Below, piece after piece: positions 16,921 through 24,435 of a DNA stretch of 64,000 nucleotides. The position numbers and the translations under genes are program-made. The first letter of the stretch is position 1; each line of letters begins with the position of its first letter. The notes beneath the pieces were generated by a model. The model did not search any database. It saw nothing but the letters and a program-made list of their open reading frames with translations, and was not told the origin of the DNA. The stretch comes from Bordetella parapertussis (lineage in GTDB: Bacteria; Pseudomonadota; Gammaproteobacteria; Burkholderiales; SG8-41): contig CAMDRT010000010.1 of NCBI GenBank assembly GCA_945906815.1, positions 68,849 through 132,848 of the forward strand, written 5' to 3'.

Positions 16921-17901
16921 TTATCTGCCCGCGGCAATCAACCCCAGGTCCGTCAATATCACGCGCGTCTGCTCCTGCTCAACTTCAAGCTGCTTCACGA
17001 ACGCGGCGCTCAGCAGGTAAGCGGGATTCCAGAATTGCTTCTCGGTCTCTTTGAGCCATGCGGGGCTTTGCGCGAGCTTCTCGAAGGTCGCATCCCAGTA
17101 GGCGATCTCGCCGGGTTTCATGCCTTTGGGGCCCATGAAGCCGCGCCAGGTGTAGAACACCGCGTTGCTGCCCTGCTCCTTGAGCGTGGGCAATGCCGCC
17201 AGCGGGCCTTGCTGGCGCTGGGCCGAGGAGATGCCGAGGATGTGCGCGCGGCCTTCTTTGTGCAGCGCAAACATGCTGCGTGGCGACGCCACGTAGACAT
17301 CGATGTGGCCGCCGAGCAGCGCGGTCAGCGCTGGGCCGCCGCCGGGATAGATGACAGTCTTCACTTTGCCAGGATCGAGACCGATGGATTTAAGATACAT
17401 GCTCATCACGATGTGATTGTGGTTGCCGCGCGCGGTGGCGAACGCCCAACTCAGTGATTGCGGGTCTTTTTTCATGCGCGCGGTGAGATCGGCGAGCGTC
17501 CTGATGGGGGAGTCGGCTTTGACCGCGAGCACCACGAACTCACGCGCCACGATGTTCAGCGGGGTGAAATGGGTGTAGGTGAGCGGCGAAGTGCCCATCA
17601 GCTTGTTGCCGATCAGCGCCGGCGAGATGGTGGCGATGTAATGCGCGTCGCCGGCATGCTGATTCAGATAGGCCCAGCCGATGGTGTTGGCGGCGCCAGG
17701 TTTGTTGACCACTGCTGAGCTGGGCACCAGACCGCTGCCCTGAAAAATATTCTGCACCACACGTGCCATCACATCGGGCGAACCACCGGGTGCGGAGCCG
17801 ACCACCAGCTCGACGGTTTTGCTGGGCTTCCACGCTTGCGCGTGCGCGGTGCTTGCAAGGCACGCCAAGGTCAAGGCTAGCGAAAAACCAATCAAACGCA
17901 T
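16921..17901 (-). CDS. Bug/TctC-family periplasmic binding protein
   Basis: Substrate-binding component of a tripartite tricarboxylate transporter (TTT) system, 326 residues. Signal peptide MRLIGFSLALTLACLASTAHA is followed by the family opening WKPSKTVELVVGSAPGGSPDVMARVV, in which the usual 'PPGG' loop is APGG. The remaining body includes SWAFATARGNHNHIVMS and VYPGGGPALTALLGGHIDVYVAS. The sequence is more diverged than the other five copies here. It binds a carboxylate in the periplasm; which one is unknown. It is first in a two-gene unit with the amidase (36 bases apart), giving a hint that the ligand is an amide-bearing acid. No TctA/TctB membrane partner is linked. Confidence 0.88.
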   Translation of the reverse strand: MRLIGFSLALTLACLASTAHAQAWKPSKTVELVVGSAPGGSPDVMARVVQNIFQGSGLVPSSAVVNKPGAANTIGWAYLNQHAGDAHYIATISPALIGNKLMGTSPLTYTHFTPLNIVAREFVVLAVKADSPIRTLADLTARMKKDPQSLSWAFATARGNHNHIVMSMYLKSIGLDPGKVKTVIYPGGGPALTALLGGHIDVYVASPRSMFALHKEGRAHILGISSAQRQQGPLAALPTLKEQGSNAVFYTWRGFMGPKGMKPGEIAYWDATFEKLAQSPAWLKETEKQFWNPAYLLSAAFVKQLEVEQEQTRVILTDLGLIAAGR

Positions 17902-17981
17902 ATAGTTGTTCCCATGCAGTTATCGTATTTTGTGCCGCTATCGTAGCGCCGAACCCGGCGCCTGTCACGACACTCCTTCAC

Positions 17982-17996
17982 CGTTCACTCGTTCAC
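17982..17996. repeat. GTTCAC tandem repeat, two units
   Basis: CGTTCACTCGTTCAC, two 8-base units, sits 17 bases upstream of the start of the D-threonine-aldolase-like gene. Larger arrays of the same word occur at 19137-19226 and 42754-42826. Confidence 0.5.
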
Positions 17997-18012
17997 GCCA
18001 AAGGCAACCCCC

Positions 18013-19131
18013 ATGTCCTACTACACCCCCGCCACAGTCGGCATGCCGCTGGCTGAGGTCGATACCCCTGCGCTGCTGCTCGATCTCGATGCCTTCGAGC
18101 ACAATCTAAAACTGTTACAGGGTTCGCTCGCCGGGCGCGATATCAAGGTTCGCCCGCACGCCAAGAGTAACAAGTGCCCGCAAATTGCATTGCGCCAGAT
18201 GGCATTGGGCGCGGTAGGCGTGTGCTGTCAAAAGGTGAGCGAAGCCGAGGCCATGGTGGACGGTGGGGTGAACGATGTGCTGATCACCAATCAAGTGGTG
18301 GGTGCGACGAAACTCAAGCGGCTGGCGGCGCTGTCAAAACGCGCCAAAATCGCGGTGTGCGCAGATCACTGCGACAACGTCGCCGCACTCGATAGTGCGG
18401 CGCGCGAGGCGGGCGTAACGCTCAACGTGCTGGTGGAAGTGAACGTCGGCGCCAACCGCTGTGGTGTCGAGCCGGGTGAACCGGCTTTGAATCTGGCGCG
18501 GCAAATACACCACAGCAAAAATCTGCGCTTTGCCGGCCTGCAGGCTTATCAGGGCGGCGCGCAGCACCTGCGCCAGACCGACGATCGCCGTGCGGCAATC
18601 GAGGCCGCGTGCGAGCAAGTCAAAACCACCACGGCGCTGCTCGCGCAGGCGGGTATCCCCTGCGAGCGGGTGACCGGCGCGGGTACTGGCAGCTATATGT
18701 TTGAAGCGGCCAGCAGCGTCTATCACGAGTTGCAAACGGGCTCGTATGTTTTTATGGACGCGGACTACGCGCAAAACGACTGGACCGAAAGTGGCATCCC
18801 GCGCTTCGAGCACAGCCTGTTCGTGTGGACCACGGTGATGAGCTGCCCCACGGCAGAGCGCGCGGTCGTCGATGCGGGGCTCAAGGCATCGAGTGTCGAT
18901 TCCGGCCTGCCGCGCGTGTTTGATACGCCAGGCGTCGAATACACCAGGGCGTCGGATGAACACGGCGTGCTGAAATTGTCGGACGGCGTGTCGTTGCCAC
19001 TCGGCCATAAATTAAAACTGGTGCCCGGACACTGCGATCCGACAGTGAACCTTTACGATCACTTGGTGTGCGTGCGCGGTGGCGTGGTGGAGGCGTTGTG
19101 GCCGATCAGTGCGCGCGGCGCGGTGTTGTGA
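18013..19131 (+). CDS. DSD1-family PLP enzyme (D-threonine aldolase-like)
   Basis: Fold-type III (alanine-racemase-like) PLP enzyme of 372 residues, in the family of D-threonine aldolase, 3-hydroxy-D-aspartate aldolase and D-serine dehydratase. The Schiff-base Lys is about K51 in RPHAKSNKCP. The N-terminal barrel begins VDTPALLLDLDAFEHNL, the phosphate-binding segment is ERVTGAGTGSYMFE, and the metal site is PGHCDPTVN near residue 345, the His/Cys pair seen in the metal-dependent members. It should cleave a beta-hydroxy-D-amino acid to glycine and an aldehyde, or dehydrate D-serine. It is followed by a TAXI-type binding protein after a repeat array. Confidence 0.88.
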   Translation: MSYYTPATVGMPLAEVDTPALLLDLDAFEHNLKLLQGSLAGRDIKVRPHAKSNKCPQIALRQMALGAVGVCCQKVSEAEAMVDGGVNDVLITNQVVGATKLKRLAALSKRAKIAVCADHCDNVAALDSAAREAGVTLNVLVEVNVGANRCGVEPGEPALNLARQIHHSKNLRFAGLQAYQGGAQHLRQTDDRRAAIEAACEQVKTTTALLAQAGIPCERVTGAGTGSYMFEAASSVYHELQTGSYVFMDADYAQNDWTESGIPRFEHSLFVWTTVMSCPTAERAVVDAGLKASSVDSGLPRVFDTPGVEYTRASDEHGVLKLSDGVSLPLGHKLKLVPGHCDPTVNLYDHLVCVRGGVVEALWPISARGAVL

Positions 19132-19136
19132 CGGCG

Positions 19137-19226
19137 GTGAACGAGTGAACGGGTGAACAAGTGAACGAGAAGGACCGAGCACGGGTAGGGTTGCTCGTTC
19201 ACTCGTTCACCCGTTCACTTGTTCAC
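19137..19226. repeat. Inverted GTGAAC/GTTCAC octamer arrays
   Basis: Left arm 19137-19169 holds four GTGAAC units spaced by two bases; right arm 19194-19226 holds four GTTCAC units. The arms are 33 bases each and match 31 of 33 positions as reverse complements, around a 24-base loop. The two mismatches fit an exchanged order of the CTC and CTT spacers. It could fold into a very stable hairpin after the aldolase gene. The right arm ends 33 bases before the TAXI gene start. Confidence 0.75.
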
Positions 19227-19259
19227 GATTGGTAACTTTTAAAGTGAAGAAAATCAATA

Positions 19260-20150
19260 ATGGCACCATCCAAACTCATCTTCGGCACTGCCACGCCCGG
19301 CGGCGGATTTCCGGCCTATGGCTGGCCGTATGCCGAAGTGCTGAACGCGGCTGATCCAGCGCTCGGCATCGAGCCCATCCATACCAAGGGCAGCACCGAG
19401 AATATCGTAGCGCTGGAGCAAGGCAAACTCGATCTCGGGTTGGTCACCGGCGAAGTCACCTACGAGGCGATCCAGGGTATTGCGGGCCCGCCCGCGAAAA
19501 ACATCCGCATCATCAACGCCACTTATTCGCAGGCGGGCATGTTTATGGTGCGCGCCGATAGCCCCTACCAGACTATCGCCGATCTCAAAGGTAAACCTAT
19601 CGTGTGGGGCGCGGCCACCTCGGGCTTCATTGTGCTGGCGCGCTACGTGATGGATGGCATGGGCCTCGACTTTCAACAAGACTTTCAGCCGCTACTGCTG
19701 AAAAGCGCCGGTGAAGGCCCGCCGCTGGTGCTGGATGGCAGTGCGGCAGCGATGTGGGGTGGCGGTGTCGGCTGGCCGCCGTTCGCCAGCATCGCCCAAG
19801 GTCCGGCGGGCGCGCGCTTCATCGCGCCCAGCGCCGAAGAAACCAAGCGCATCATGGCCAAGCATGCGTTTCTCAAAGCGGCGAGCATGGCGGCGCACAG
19901 TTATCCTGGCCAGAGCGCGCCGGTGCAGTCCGTCGGCTCGTGGCCGTTTGTGTTGGCGCGTGCGTCGCTGCCGGATGCGGTCGCGTACCAATTGGCGCGT
20001 GCGCTGCATCAGAGCGAGCGCGTGTTCGGACAAAAATTAGAACAAGCGCGTGAATCCACACTGGCGCACACACTGGCTGCCGCGCCCAGCCGGGCGTTGA
20101 TCCATGCTGGCGTTTTGCAATACATGCGCGAAGCAGGGTTGCTGCAGTAG
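19260..20150 (+). CDS. TAXI-family TRAP-type solute-binding protein, no signal peptide
   Basis: Homologue of the periplasmic binding subunits of TAXI-type TRAP transporters (296 residues). It starts at once in the mature fold, MAPSKLIFGTATPGGGFPAYG, then HTKGSTENIVALEQGKLDLGLVTGEV and SPYQTIADLKGKPIVWGAATSGF, all typical of the family. There is no signal peptide, and an in-frame TGA lies five codons upstream of ATG 19260, so none can be added. Either the protein works in the cytoplasm, or the 5' end was lost when the GTTCAC array just upstream arose. No DctQM-like membrane gene is nearby. It may be co-transcribed with the aldolase-like gene. Confidence 0.8.
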   Translation: MAPSKLIFGTATPGGGFPAYGWPYAEVLNAADPALGIEPIHTKGSTENIVALEQGKLDLGLVTGEVTYEAIQGIAGPPAKNIRIINATYSQAGMFMVRADSPYQTIADLKGKPIVWGAATSGFIVLARYVMDGMGLDFQQDFQPLLLKSAGEGPPLVLDGSAAAMWGGGVGWPPFASIAQGPAGARFIAPSAEETKRIMAKHAFLKAASMAAHSYPGQSAPVQSVGSWPFVLARASLPDAVAYQLARALHQSERVFGQKLEQARESTLAHTLAAAPSRALIHAGVLQYMREAGLLQ

Positions 20151-20210
20151 TGCGGTCTGAGCGTAATGGCACTGTCTTAAGTTGAAGCCTATTGAGGAAA
20201 ACAACCACTA

Positions 20211-20318
20211 CGTCGTTCTGGCGAAAGCCAGAACCCAGTGCGTAACTCGATCCGAAGGATCTTTTTAGATGCTTCGCATGGCGACACGAACTGGATTCTG
20301 GCTTTCGCCAGAATGACG
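20211..20318. repeat. Inverted pair of ATTCTGGC repeats
   Basis: CGTCGTTCTGGCG...CCAGAACCCAGT (20211-20239) and its inverted, less diverged copy ACTGGATTCTGGC...CAGAATGACG (20290-20318), separated by a 50-base spacer. It is in the 385-base gap 20151-20535. The remainder of that gap has no recognisable gene or RNA. Confidence 0.75.
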
Positions 20319-20535
20319 GGTTGGGATTTTTACGCAGGTTTCGCTAAATCCTGCGCCCTAAGGTAGTGACATTGCAGTCTGACCCAATATGGCCTCATGA
20401 TTCGTCTTCATGCAATAATTGCGATATGACCGATAGATTGCATGCGGCTGAAATAGCACGCCGTCTTTATTCACGTTGATACGCGTTTATACCTGACCGT
20501 TTTGGCAGTACTGAAAATTCTTGCGACATTGCGGC

Positions 20536-22128
20536 ATGGCCGAAACCCGCGTTGATCTGCTGCACCTGCTGGAGGATTTACGCGACGCGTATCCGGGTGC
20601 GCTCGAGGAAACCATACTCACTGAAATCCTTGCCAATGCGCTGGATTCTGGTGCGAGTCGCATCAGCATCACCACCGATACCGCTGGCGCGAGCCTGACC
20701 ATTTCGGACAACGGCTCCGGTATGCCGCGGCACGAATTGCGCCGCTATCATGATCTGGCCACCAGCACCAAGACGCGTGGGCAGGGCATCGGTTTTGCCG
20801 GTGTGGGCATCAAGCTGGCCTTGCTCGCCTGTAAGGAAGTGATTACCGAAACGCGCCGTGGTGCCAGCCACGTGGCGACCCAATGGCATCTGGCCGCGCG
20901 CCACAAAGCGCCGTGGCGCTGGACACCGCCGCCGGGTCTGGTGGATACGCAGGGCACGGCGGTCAAGCTGTGTTTGTCGGATACGTTCTCGCCCTTGACC
21001 GACCCCGGCTATGTTGAAGCTGCCGTGCGCAAGCATTTTTTGCCGCTGCTCGATCCTGCGTTCGACGCGATGATGGCCTCAGTACACGGCCGCGACATCT
21101 GCTTCGAGGTGAATGGGCGCACATTCGATAAAACAGTGTGCAGCGCACCGGAAATAGCGCCGCTGGAAATCTACATGGGACGCAAGCGCAAGCCGCAGGC
21201 GTTCGGTTATCTGTATCGCGAACCGCTGCCGCTGTCCGAAGAGCGGCGCGGCATTGCCATCAGCACCTACGGCAAAATCATCCGTGCGGGATGGGACTGG
21301 CTGGGCATCACGCCCAACGCCTCCGAGCGTATCGGCGGCGTGATCGAAGTGCCGGCGCTGGCGGCTGCCCTCACCTTAAACAAGGGCGACTTCATACGCA
21401 GCGGCGCGCGCGGCGCGGCCTATCTCGCCTACCGCAAGGCGATACAGGAAACCGTGCTGCGCCAACTGACGGCATGGGGCGACAGCAACGAACCAAGCGA
21501 ACCGCCGCGCCCGCGCGCGATGCGCACGCTCGAGCGCGACCTTGAGCGCGTGCTGCTCGACCTGAGCGAGGGCTTTCCCTTGTTGGCGGCATTGGTGGAG
21601 CACCGGCGCGGCGGACAAAAGCGTTTGCCGCTGGGGCCGCAAGCGGCTGATGGAGAATTGGGTTTTGCCAGTGCGGCGATACCGCAGACGGGGGAAGGCA
21701 GCGACGCAAGCCCCGCGCCCGATGCCGCTGGCGGTGACGCCCATGCATCACCGCCGCAAGACGCGACACCATCAGCGCAGCCGCCGGAGCCGCCGTCGGC
21801 AGCCACCACTGATCTGCCCGATGCCCGGCGCAAGTCGCGTCCCACGCGCCTGGGTCTGGGCGTGCAATTTGAAGAGCGTCCCGATGATCGTGAACTGGGC
21901 CGCCTGGTCGAATCCACCGTGCTCATCAATCAGGCGCATCCTGCCTACAAACGTGCTGTTGCCTCGCGCGCCGAGGGCTATCACATTGCGCTGACAGTGG
22001 CCCTTGCCTTGGCACCGCTCACCGTCGAGGCCGCAGCCGAGCATGGCTTCATCACCGAATTCATGTCGCGCTGGGGCGACGCAGTGGCGAAACCTGCGGG
22101 TAAATCGGCGCGGCGCAAAAAAGGCTGA
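20536..22128 (+). CDS. GHKL-type ATPase (Hsp90/MutL-like) of unknown role
   Basis: Protein of 530 residues with an N-terminal GHKL ATPase domain: LTEILANALDSGAS (N-box with the Mg-binding Asn, residues 30-45), ISDNGSGMP (G1), and GQGIGFAGVGIKLALLA (G2). The middle domain (200-320) includes RGIAISTYGKIIRAGWDWLG and LTLNKGDFIRSGARGAAYLAYRKA, the transducer-like region seen in Hsp90/MutL relatives. Residues 375-440 are a low-complexity Ala/Pro/Asp linker, followed by a conserved C-terminal helical domain and a basic tail SARRKKG. ATG 20536 is preferred over TTG 20521. It is not a histidine kinase because no H-box or receiver is attached. Role unknown; a DNA- or chaperone-related function is possible. 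Confidence 0.75.
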   Translation: MAETRVDLLHLLEDLRDAYPGALEETILTEILANALDSGASRISITTDTAGASLTISDNGSGMPRHELRRYHDLATSTKTRGQGIGFAGVGIKLALLACKEVITETRRGASHVATQWHLAARHKAPWRWTPPPGLVDTQGTAVKLCLSDTFSPLTDPGYVEAAVRKHFLPLLDPAFDAMMASVHGRDICFEVNGRTFDKTVCSAPEIAPLEIYMGRKRKPQAFGYLYREPLPLSEERRGIAISTYGKIIRAGWDWLGITPNASERIGGVIEVPALAAALTLNKGDFIRSGARGAAYLAYRKAIQETVLRQLTAWGDSNEPSEPPRPRAMRTLERDLERVLLDLSEGFPLLAALVEHRRGGQKRLPLGPQAADGELGFASAAIPQTGEGSDASPAPDAAGGDAHASPPQDATPSAQPPEPPSAATTDLPDARRKSRPTRLGLGVQFEERPDDRELGRLVESTVLINQAHPAYKRAVASRAEGYHIALTVALALAPLTVEAAAEHGFITEFMSRWGDAVAKPAGKSARRKKG

Positions 22129-22169
22129 AGGTTACGGCAAGTCGCGTGAAACGGTGCGGTGGCGGTACG

Positions 22170-22202
22170 GGTATATACCATGATATATGCTAAATGCAGC
22201 AT
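22170..22202 (+). promoter_or_regulatory. Palindromes upstream of vapB, candidate operator
   Basis: GGTATATACC (22170-22179) is a perfect 10-base palindrome, and ATGCT (22187-22191) pairs with AGCAT (22198-22202). They lie just before the GAGGAG ribosome site of vapB. VapB proteins repress their own promoter through such sites; I cannot place the -35 and -10 boxes with confidence. Confidence 0.4.
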
Positions 22203-22224
22203 TATCTCCGAGGAGTATGCCGTC

Positions 22225-22464
22225 ATGGATCGAGCGCAAACCGCCAAGCTTTTCAAGAATGGCCGCAGTCAAGCGGTTCGTCTTCCCGCAAAGTACCGCT
22301 TTCAGGGTGATGAGGTATTCATCACCAAAGTGGCCGACCGCGTGATTTTGTCGGCCAAGCCGAGCTCATGGGACGACTTTTTCGCCGCAGAACACCGCGT
22401 TCCAACTGACTTTCTGTCGAACAGGAAAGACACGCTGCCCCAGAAGCGCAAGCGCTTCAAATGA
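22225..22464 (+). CDS. vapB: VapB-type antitoxin (AbrB/SpoVT fold)
   Basis: Antitoxin of a VapBC pair, 79 residues. The N-terminal swapped-hairpin DNA-binding domain reads AQTAKLFKNGRSQAVRLPAKYRF followed by DEVFITKVADRVIL. The C-terminal tail (SSWDDFFAAEHRVPTDFLSN) should wrap around the toxin. A GAGGAG ribosome site (22210-22215) picks ATG 22225; the longer reading from 22159 would start before the operator palindrome. It overlaps vapC in the pattern ATGA. Because vapC is broken here, this antitoxin is now an orphan. Confidence 0.9.
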   Translation: MDRAQTAKLFKNGRSQAVRLPAKYRFQGDEVFITKVADRVILSAKPSSWDDFFAAEHRVPTDFLSNRKDTLPQKRKRFK

Positions 22465-22622
22465 AGCGCTACATGCTGGATACGGATACCAGCAGCTATA
22501 TCATTCGCAATCGCCCTGAATCCGTCCGCGTTCGTTTGGGCAAACTGGATGGCAGCCAGTGGCTGTCGATGATGTCTCCGCGGCTGGTGCTGCGAGGGCA
22601 GTTAGACAGGGTGATTCGATAG
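22461..22622 (+). pseudogene. vapC: vapC toxin remnant (PIN domain), truncated/frameshifted
   Basis: The frame starting at ATG 22461, overlapping vapB, reads MKRYMLDTDTSSYIIRNRPE and then VRVRLGKLDGSQ. This is the N-terminal strand and helix of a VapC PIN-domain RNase with its first catalytic Asp at residue 7. Similarity is lost after about residue 33 and the frame stops at 22622 after 53 codons, whereas VapC is about 130 residues long. Shifting frame near 22560 gives VAVDDVSAAGAARAVRQGDS, which looks like a decayed continuation. The other catalytic acids and the C-terminal half are missing, so no active toxin can be made. Confidence 0.8.
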
Positions 22623-22698
22623 GGTCGGATCAGAATGACGGCTACCGGTTTGCCGAGCGTTGGCTGGACATAACCATTTATAACCTTTAATATAACCC

Positions 22699-22959
22699 AT
22701 GACCTACACGGTTGTAATCCGGCGGCAAGCGCAGAAAAAACTTCAAAGCCTGTCGCGGACCGAGCGGAATCGAATTGCCGAGAAAATTCATCAACTGGGG
22801 ATCGATCCTGACGATGCAGCGCTTGATGTGAAACGGTTTCAGGGCGAGCCGTTCTTCCGCTTACGTGTAGGGGATTGGCGGGTGATCTTTGAGCGGCAGG
22901 ATGCGCTCAGGATTATCTCCGTAGAGCGCATCAAACCGCGTGGGGATGCTTACAAATGA
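22699..22959 (+). CDS. RelE/ParE-superfamily toxin
   Basis: Type II toxin with the RelE fold, 86 residues. Seen: YTVVIRRQAQKKLQSLSRTERNRIAEKIHQL (two helices after the first strand), KRFQGEPFFRLRVGDWRVIFERQD with the conserved G-D-W-R-V-I-F strand carrying the active-site Arg, and IISVERIKPRGDAY at the end. RelE proteins cut mRNA on the ribosome. It overlaps the following XRE antitoxin by four bases (ATGA), so the order is toxin then antitoxin, as in HigBA. It lies right after the vapBC wreck, giving a small cluster of stability genes. Confidence 0.9.
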   Translation: MTYTVVIRRQAQKKLQSLSRTERNRIAEKIHQLGIDPDDAALDVKRFQGEPFFRLRVGDWRVIFERQDALRIISVERIKPRGDAYK

Positions 22960-23321
22960 CTTTGCAGAAAATCAGATCGCTGGATGGCCAAGACGAATAT
23001 GTCCTGTTGCCGATTTCGGTTTATCGCACGCTGCGTGCGGAAATCAACGGCCAGCTTGCCGGTCGCAAGACTACGCAATCAAAGGAAAATGATTACGTGC
23101 CGTTCGAGTTGGAGGATTATGTCGACAATCCCGTTGCGCTGGCGCGGATCAGAGCACGGCTTACCCAATCGGAATTGGCGAAGCGCATGGGCGTGACGCA
23201 AGCGTATATCAGCAAGATTGAGGCGCAGAGCCACGTGAGCAGCAAGGTGCTTGCCAATACGCAAGCGGCGCTGGCTCAAAGCGCGGCGGCGCAACCATCA
23301 CTGAAACGGCGCGCCGCGTAG
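22956..23321 (+). CDS. XRE-family antitoxin with N-terminal extension
   Basis: Partner of the RelE-like toxin, 121 residues. The C-terminal half is a Cro/C1-type helix-turn-helix: VALARIRARLTQSELAKRMGVTQAYISKIEAQ, residues 60-92. The N-terminal half (LDGQDEYVLLPISVYRTLRAEI) resembles a Phd/RelB-like toxin-binding segment. A domain order of toxin-binding part first and DNA-binding part last differs from classical HigA. It should repress its own promoter, likely in the AT-rich stretch before 22699. The tail is Ala-rich. Confidence 0.85.
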   Translation: MTLQKIRSLDGQDEYVLLPISVYRTLRAEINGQLAGRKTTQSKENDYVPFELEDYVDNPVALARIRARLTQSELAKRMGVTQAYISKIEAQSHVSSKVLANTQAALAQSAAAQPSLKRRAA

Positions 23322-23338
23322 TCCCGCGCGCGGTTCCG

Positions 23339-24280
23339 TCAGGCGACAGCCGTCTCCGCTTTCGCCAACCCCGGCATATCAAACCCCAGCTTCTGCAGCC
23401 CGTCCACCACCGTTTGCGCCTGCGGCGCGGTGAGCTCCACCAGCGGCGGACGCACGGTTGCCCATTCGGGGTCGCGTGCGTAGTGTGCGATCACCGCTTT
23501 TAAGGCGGGGATCATGATGTATTGGCCGGTGGTTTTGCGCACCACGTCCAGGTGCGCCTGCTGTGCATCGGCGTCGGCGTTTTTCCATTCGCGATAGAGT
23601 TTGTCGATCGCCGCTGGGTTGACATTCGCGGTGGCGGAGATGCAGCCGGCACCGTGGTTGCGCATGTTGGCGAGCAGGAAGGATTCGCTGCCCACAAACA
23701 CATCGAAGCCCTGCTTCGCGAACGCATCGAGGAAGACTTTGGTGTTGTTCCAGTCGCCGGAGCTGTCTTTCATGCCGGCGATGGCTTTGGGGTAGCGCTT
23801 TAACAGCCGCTCGACCAGCTTGGGCGTGATGGCGACCACAGCCACCGGCGGGATGTGATACAGATAAATTTGCAGCCGCGCATCGCCTACATGTTCAATG
23901 ACTTCGGAGAAGTGGCGGAACAAACCTTCTTCAGTGACATCCTTGTAGTAAAACGGTGGCAGCATCAGCACGCCCGCGCAGCCGGCTTTGACGGCGTGTT
24001 CAGTGAGACGTACGGTGTCGGTAAAGGCGCAGCAACCGGTGCCGGGCATCATGCGCGCGGGGTCCAGCCCTGCGGCTAGCAGTGAGTCGAGCAGCGCCAT
24101 GCGTTCGTTGACCGACAGAGAATTCGCTTCGCTGTTGGTGCCGAACACTGCGAGGCCAGAGCCCTGGCCCAGCATCCAGCTGCATTGTGCGACAAAGCGA
24201 TTGTGGTCGGGGCTGTAGTCAGCTCTGAACGGTGTGCATACCGGGGCGAGTACGCCTTTGATGCGAGCGGCTGGTGTCAT
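23339..24280 (-). CDS. Dihydrodipicolinate synthase family protein (DapA-like lyase)
   Basis: TIM-barrel class I aldolase/dehydratase of the DapA/NanA family, 313 residues. The Schiff-base Lys is in AGMKDSSGDW (about residue 160), and the carbonyl-binding motif FGTNSEANSLS replaces the GTTGE of true DapA. The Tyr of the triad is in YLYHIPPVA, where DapA has Y-N-x-P. These changes point away from lysine synthesis and toward a sugar-acid or keto-acid lyase. ATG 24280 has GAGGAG just upstream; the longer start at 24337 lacks a site. It is divergent from the binding protein/DenD pair and may belong to the same sugar-acid pathway. Confidence 0.87.
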   Translation of the reverse strand: MTPAARIKGVLAPVCTPFRADYSPDHNRFVAQCSWMLGQGSGLAVFGTNSEANSLSVNERMALLDSLLAAGLDPARMMPGTGCCAFTDTVRLTEHAVKAGCAGVLMLPPFYYKDVTEEGLFRHFSEVIEHVGDARLQIYLYHIPPVAVVAITPKLVERLLKRYPKAIAGMKDSSGDWNNTKVFLDAFAKQGFDVFVGSESFLLANMRNHGAGCISATANVNPAAIDKLYREWKNADADAQQAHLDVVRKTTGQYIMIPALKAVIAHYARDPEWATVRPPLVELTAPQAQTVVDGLQKLGFDMPGLAKAETAVA

Positions 24281-24435
24281 GGGGGCTCCTCGGAATGAAG
24301 TTTGAAATGGAAGGCAACCGGCGCGAGTGTGTGGCACAAGACGGACGTGCTGCGCTGTCGATTACAATCAAGAATACCATAGAGTCGGGTGCGGGCTGAT
24401 GTATTGACCGGCATAGATTGAAACGGGAGTCTCTG

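Noticed and set aside
19137..19226. Possible CRISPR or integration site
   Set aside because: Octamer repeats lack unique spacers; no integrase is close.
20151..20535. A tRNA or small RNA in the intergenic gap
   Set aside because: I could not fold any cloverleaf; the gap is explained by the ATTCTGGC repeat pair and unremarkable flanks.
22960..23321. A plain HigA antitoxin assignment
   Set aside because: The helix-turn-helix is in the C-terminal half and the N-terminal part is not HigA-like, so only a general XRE-type antitoxin call is supported.
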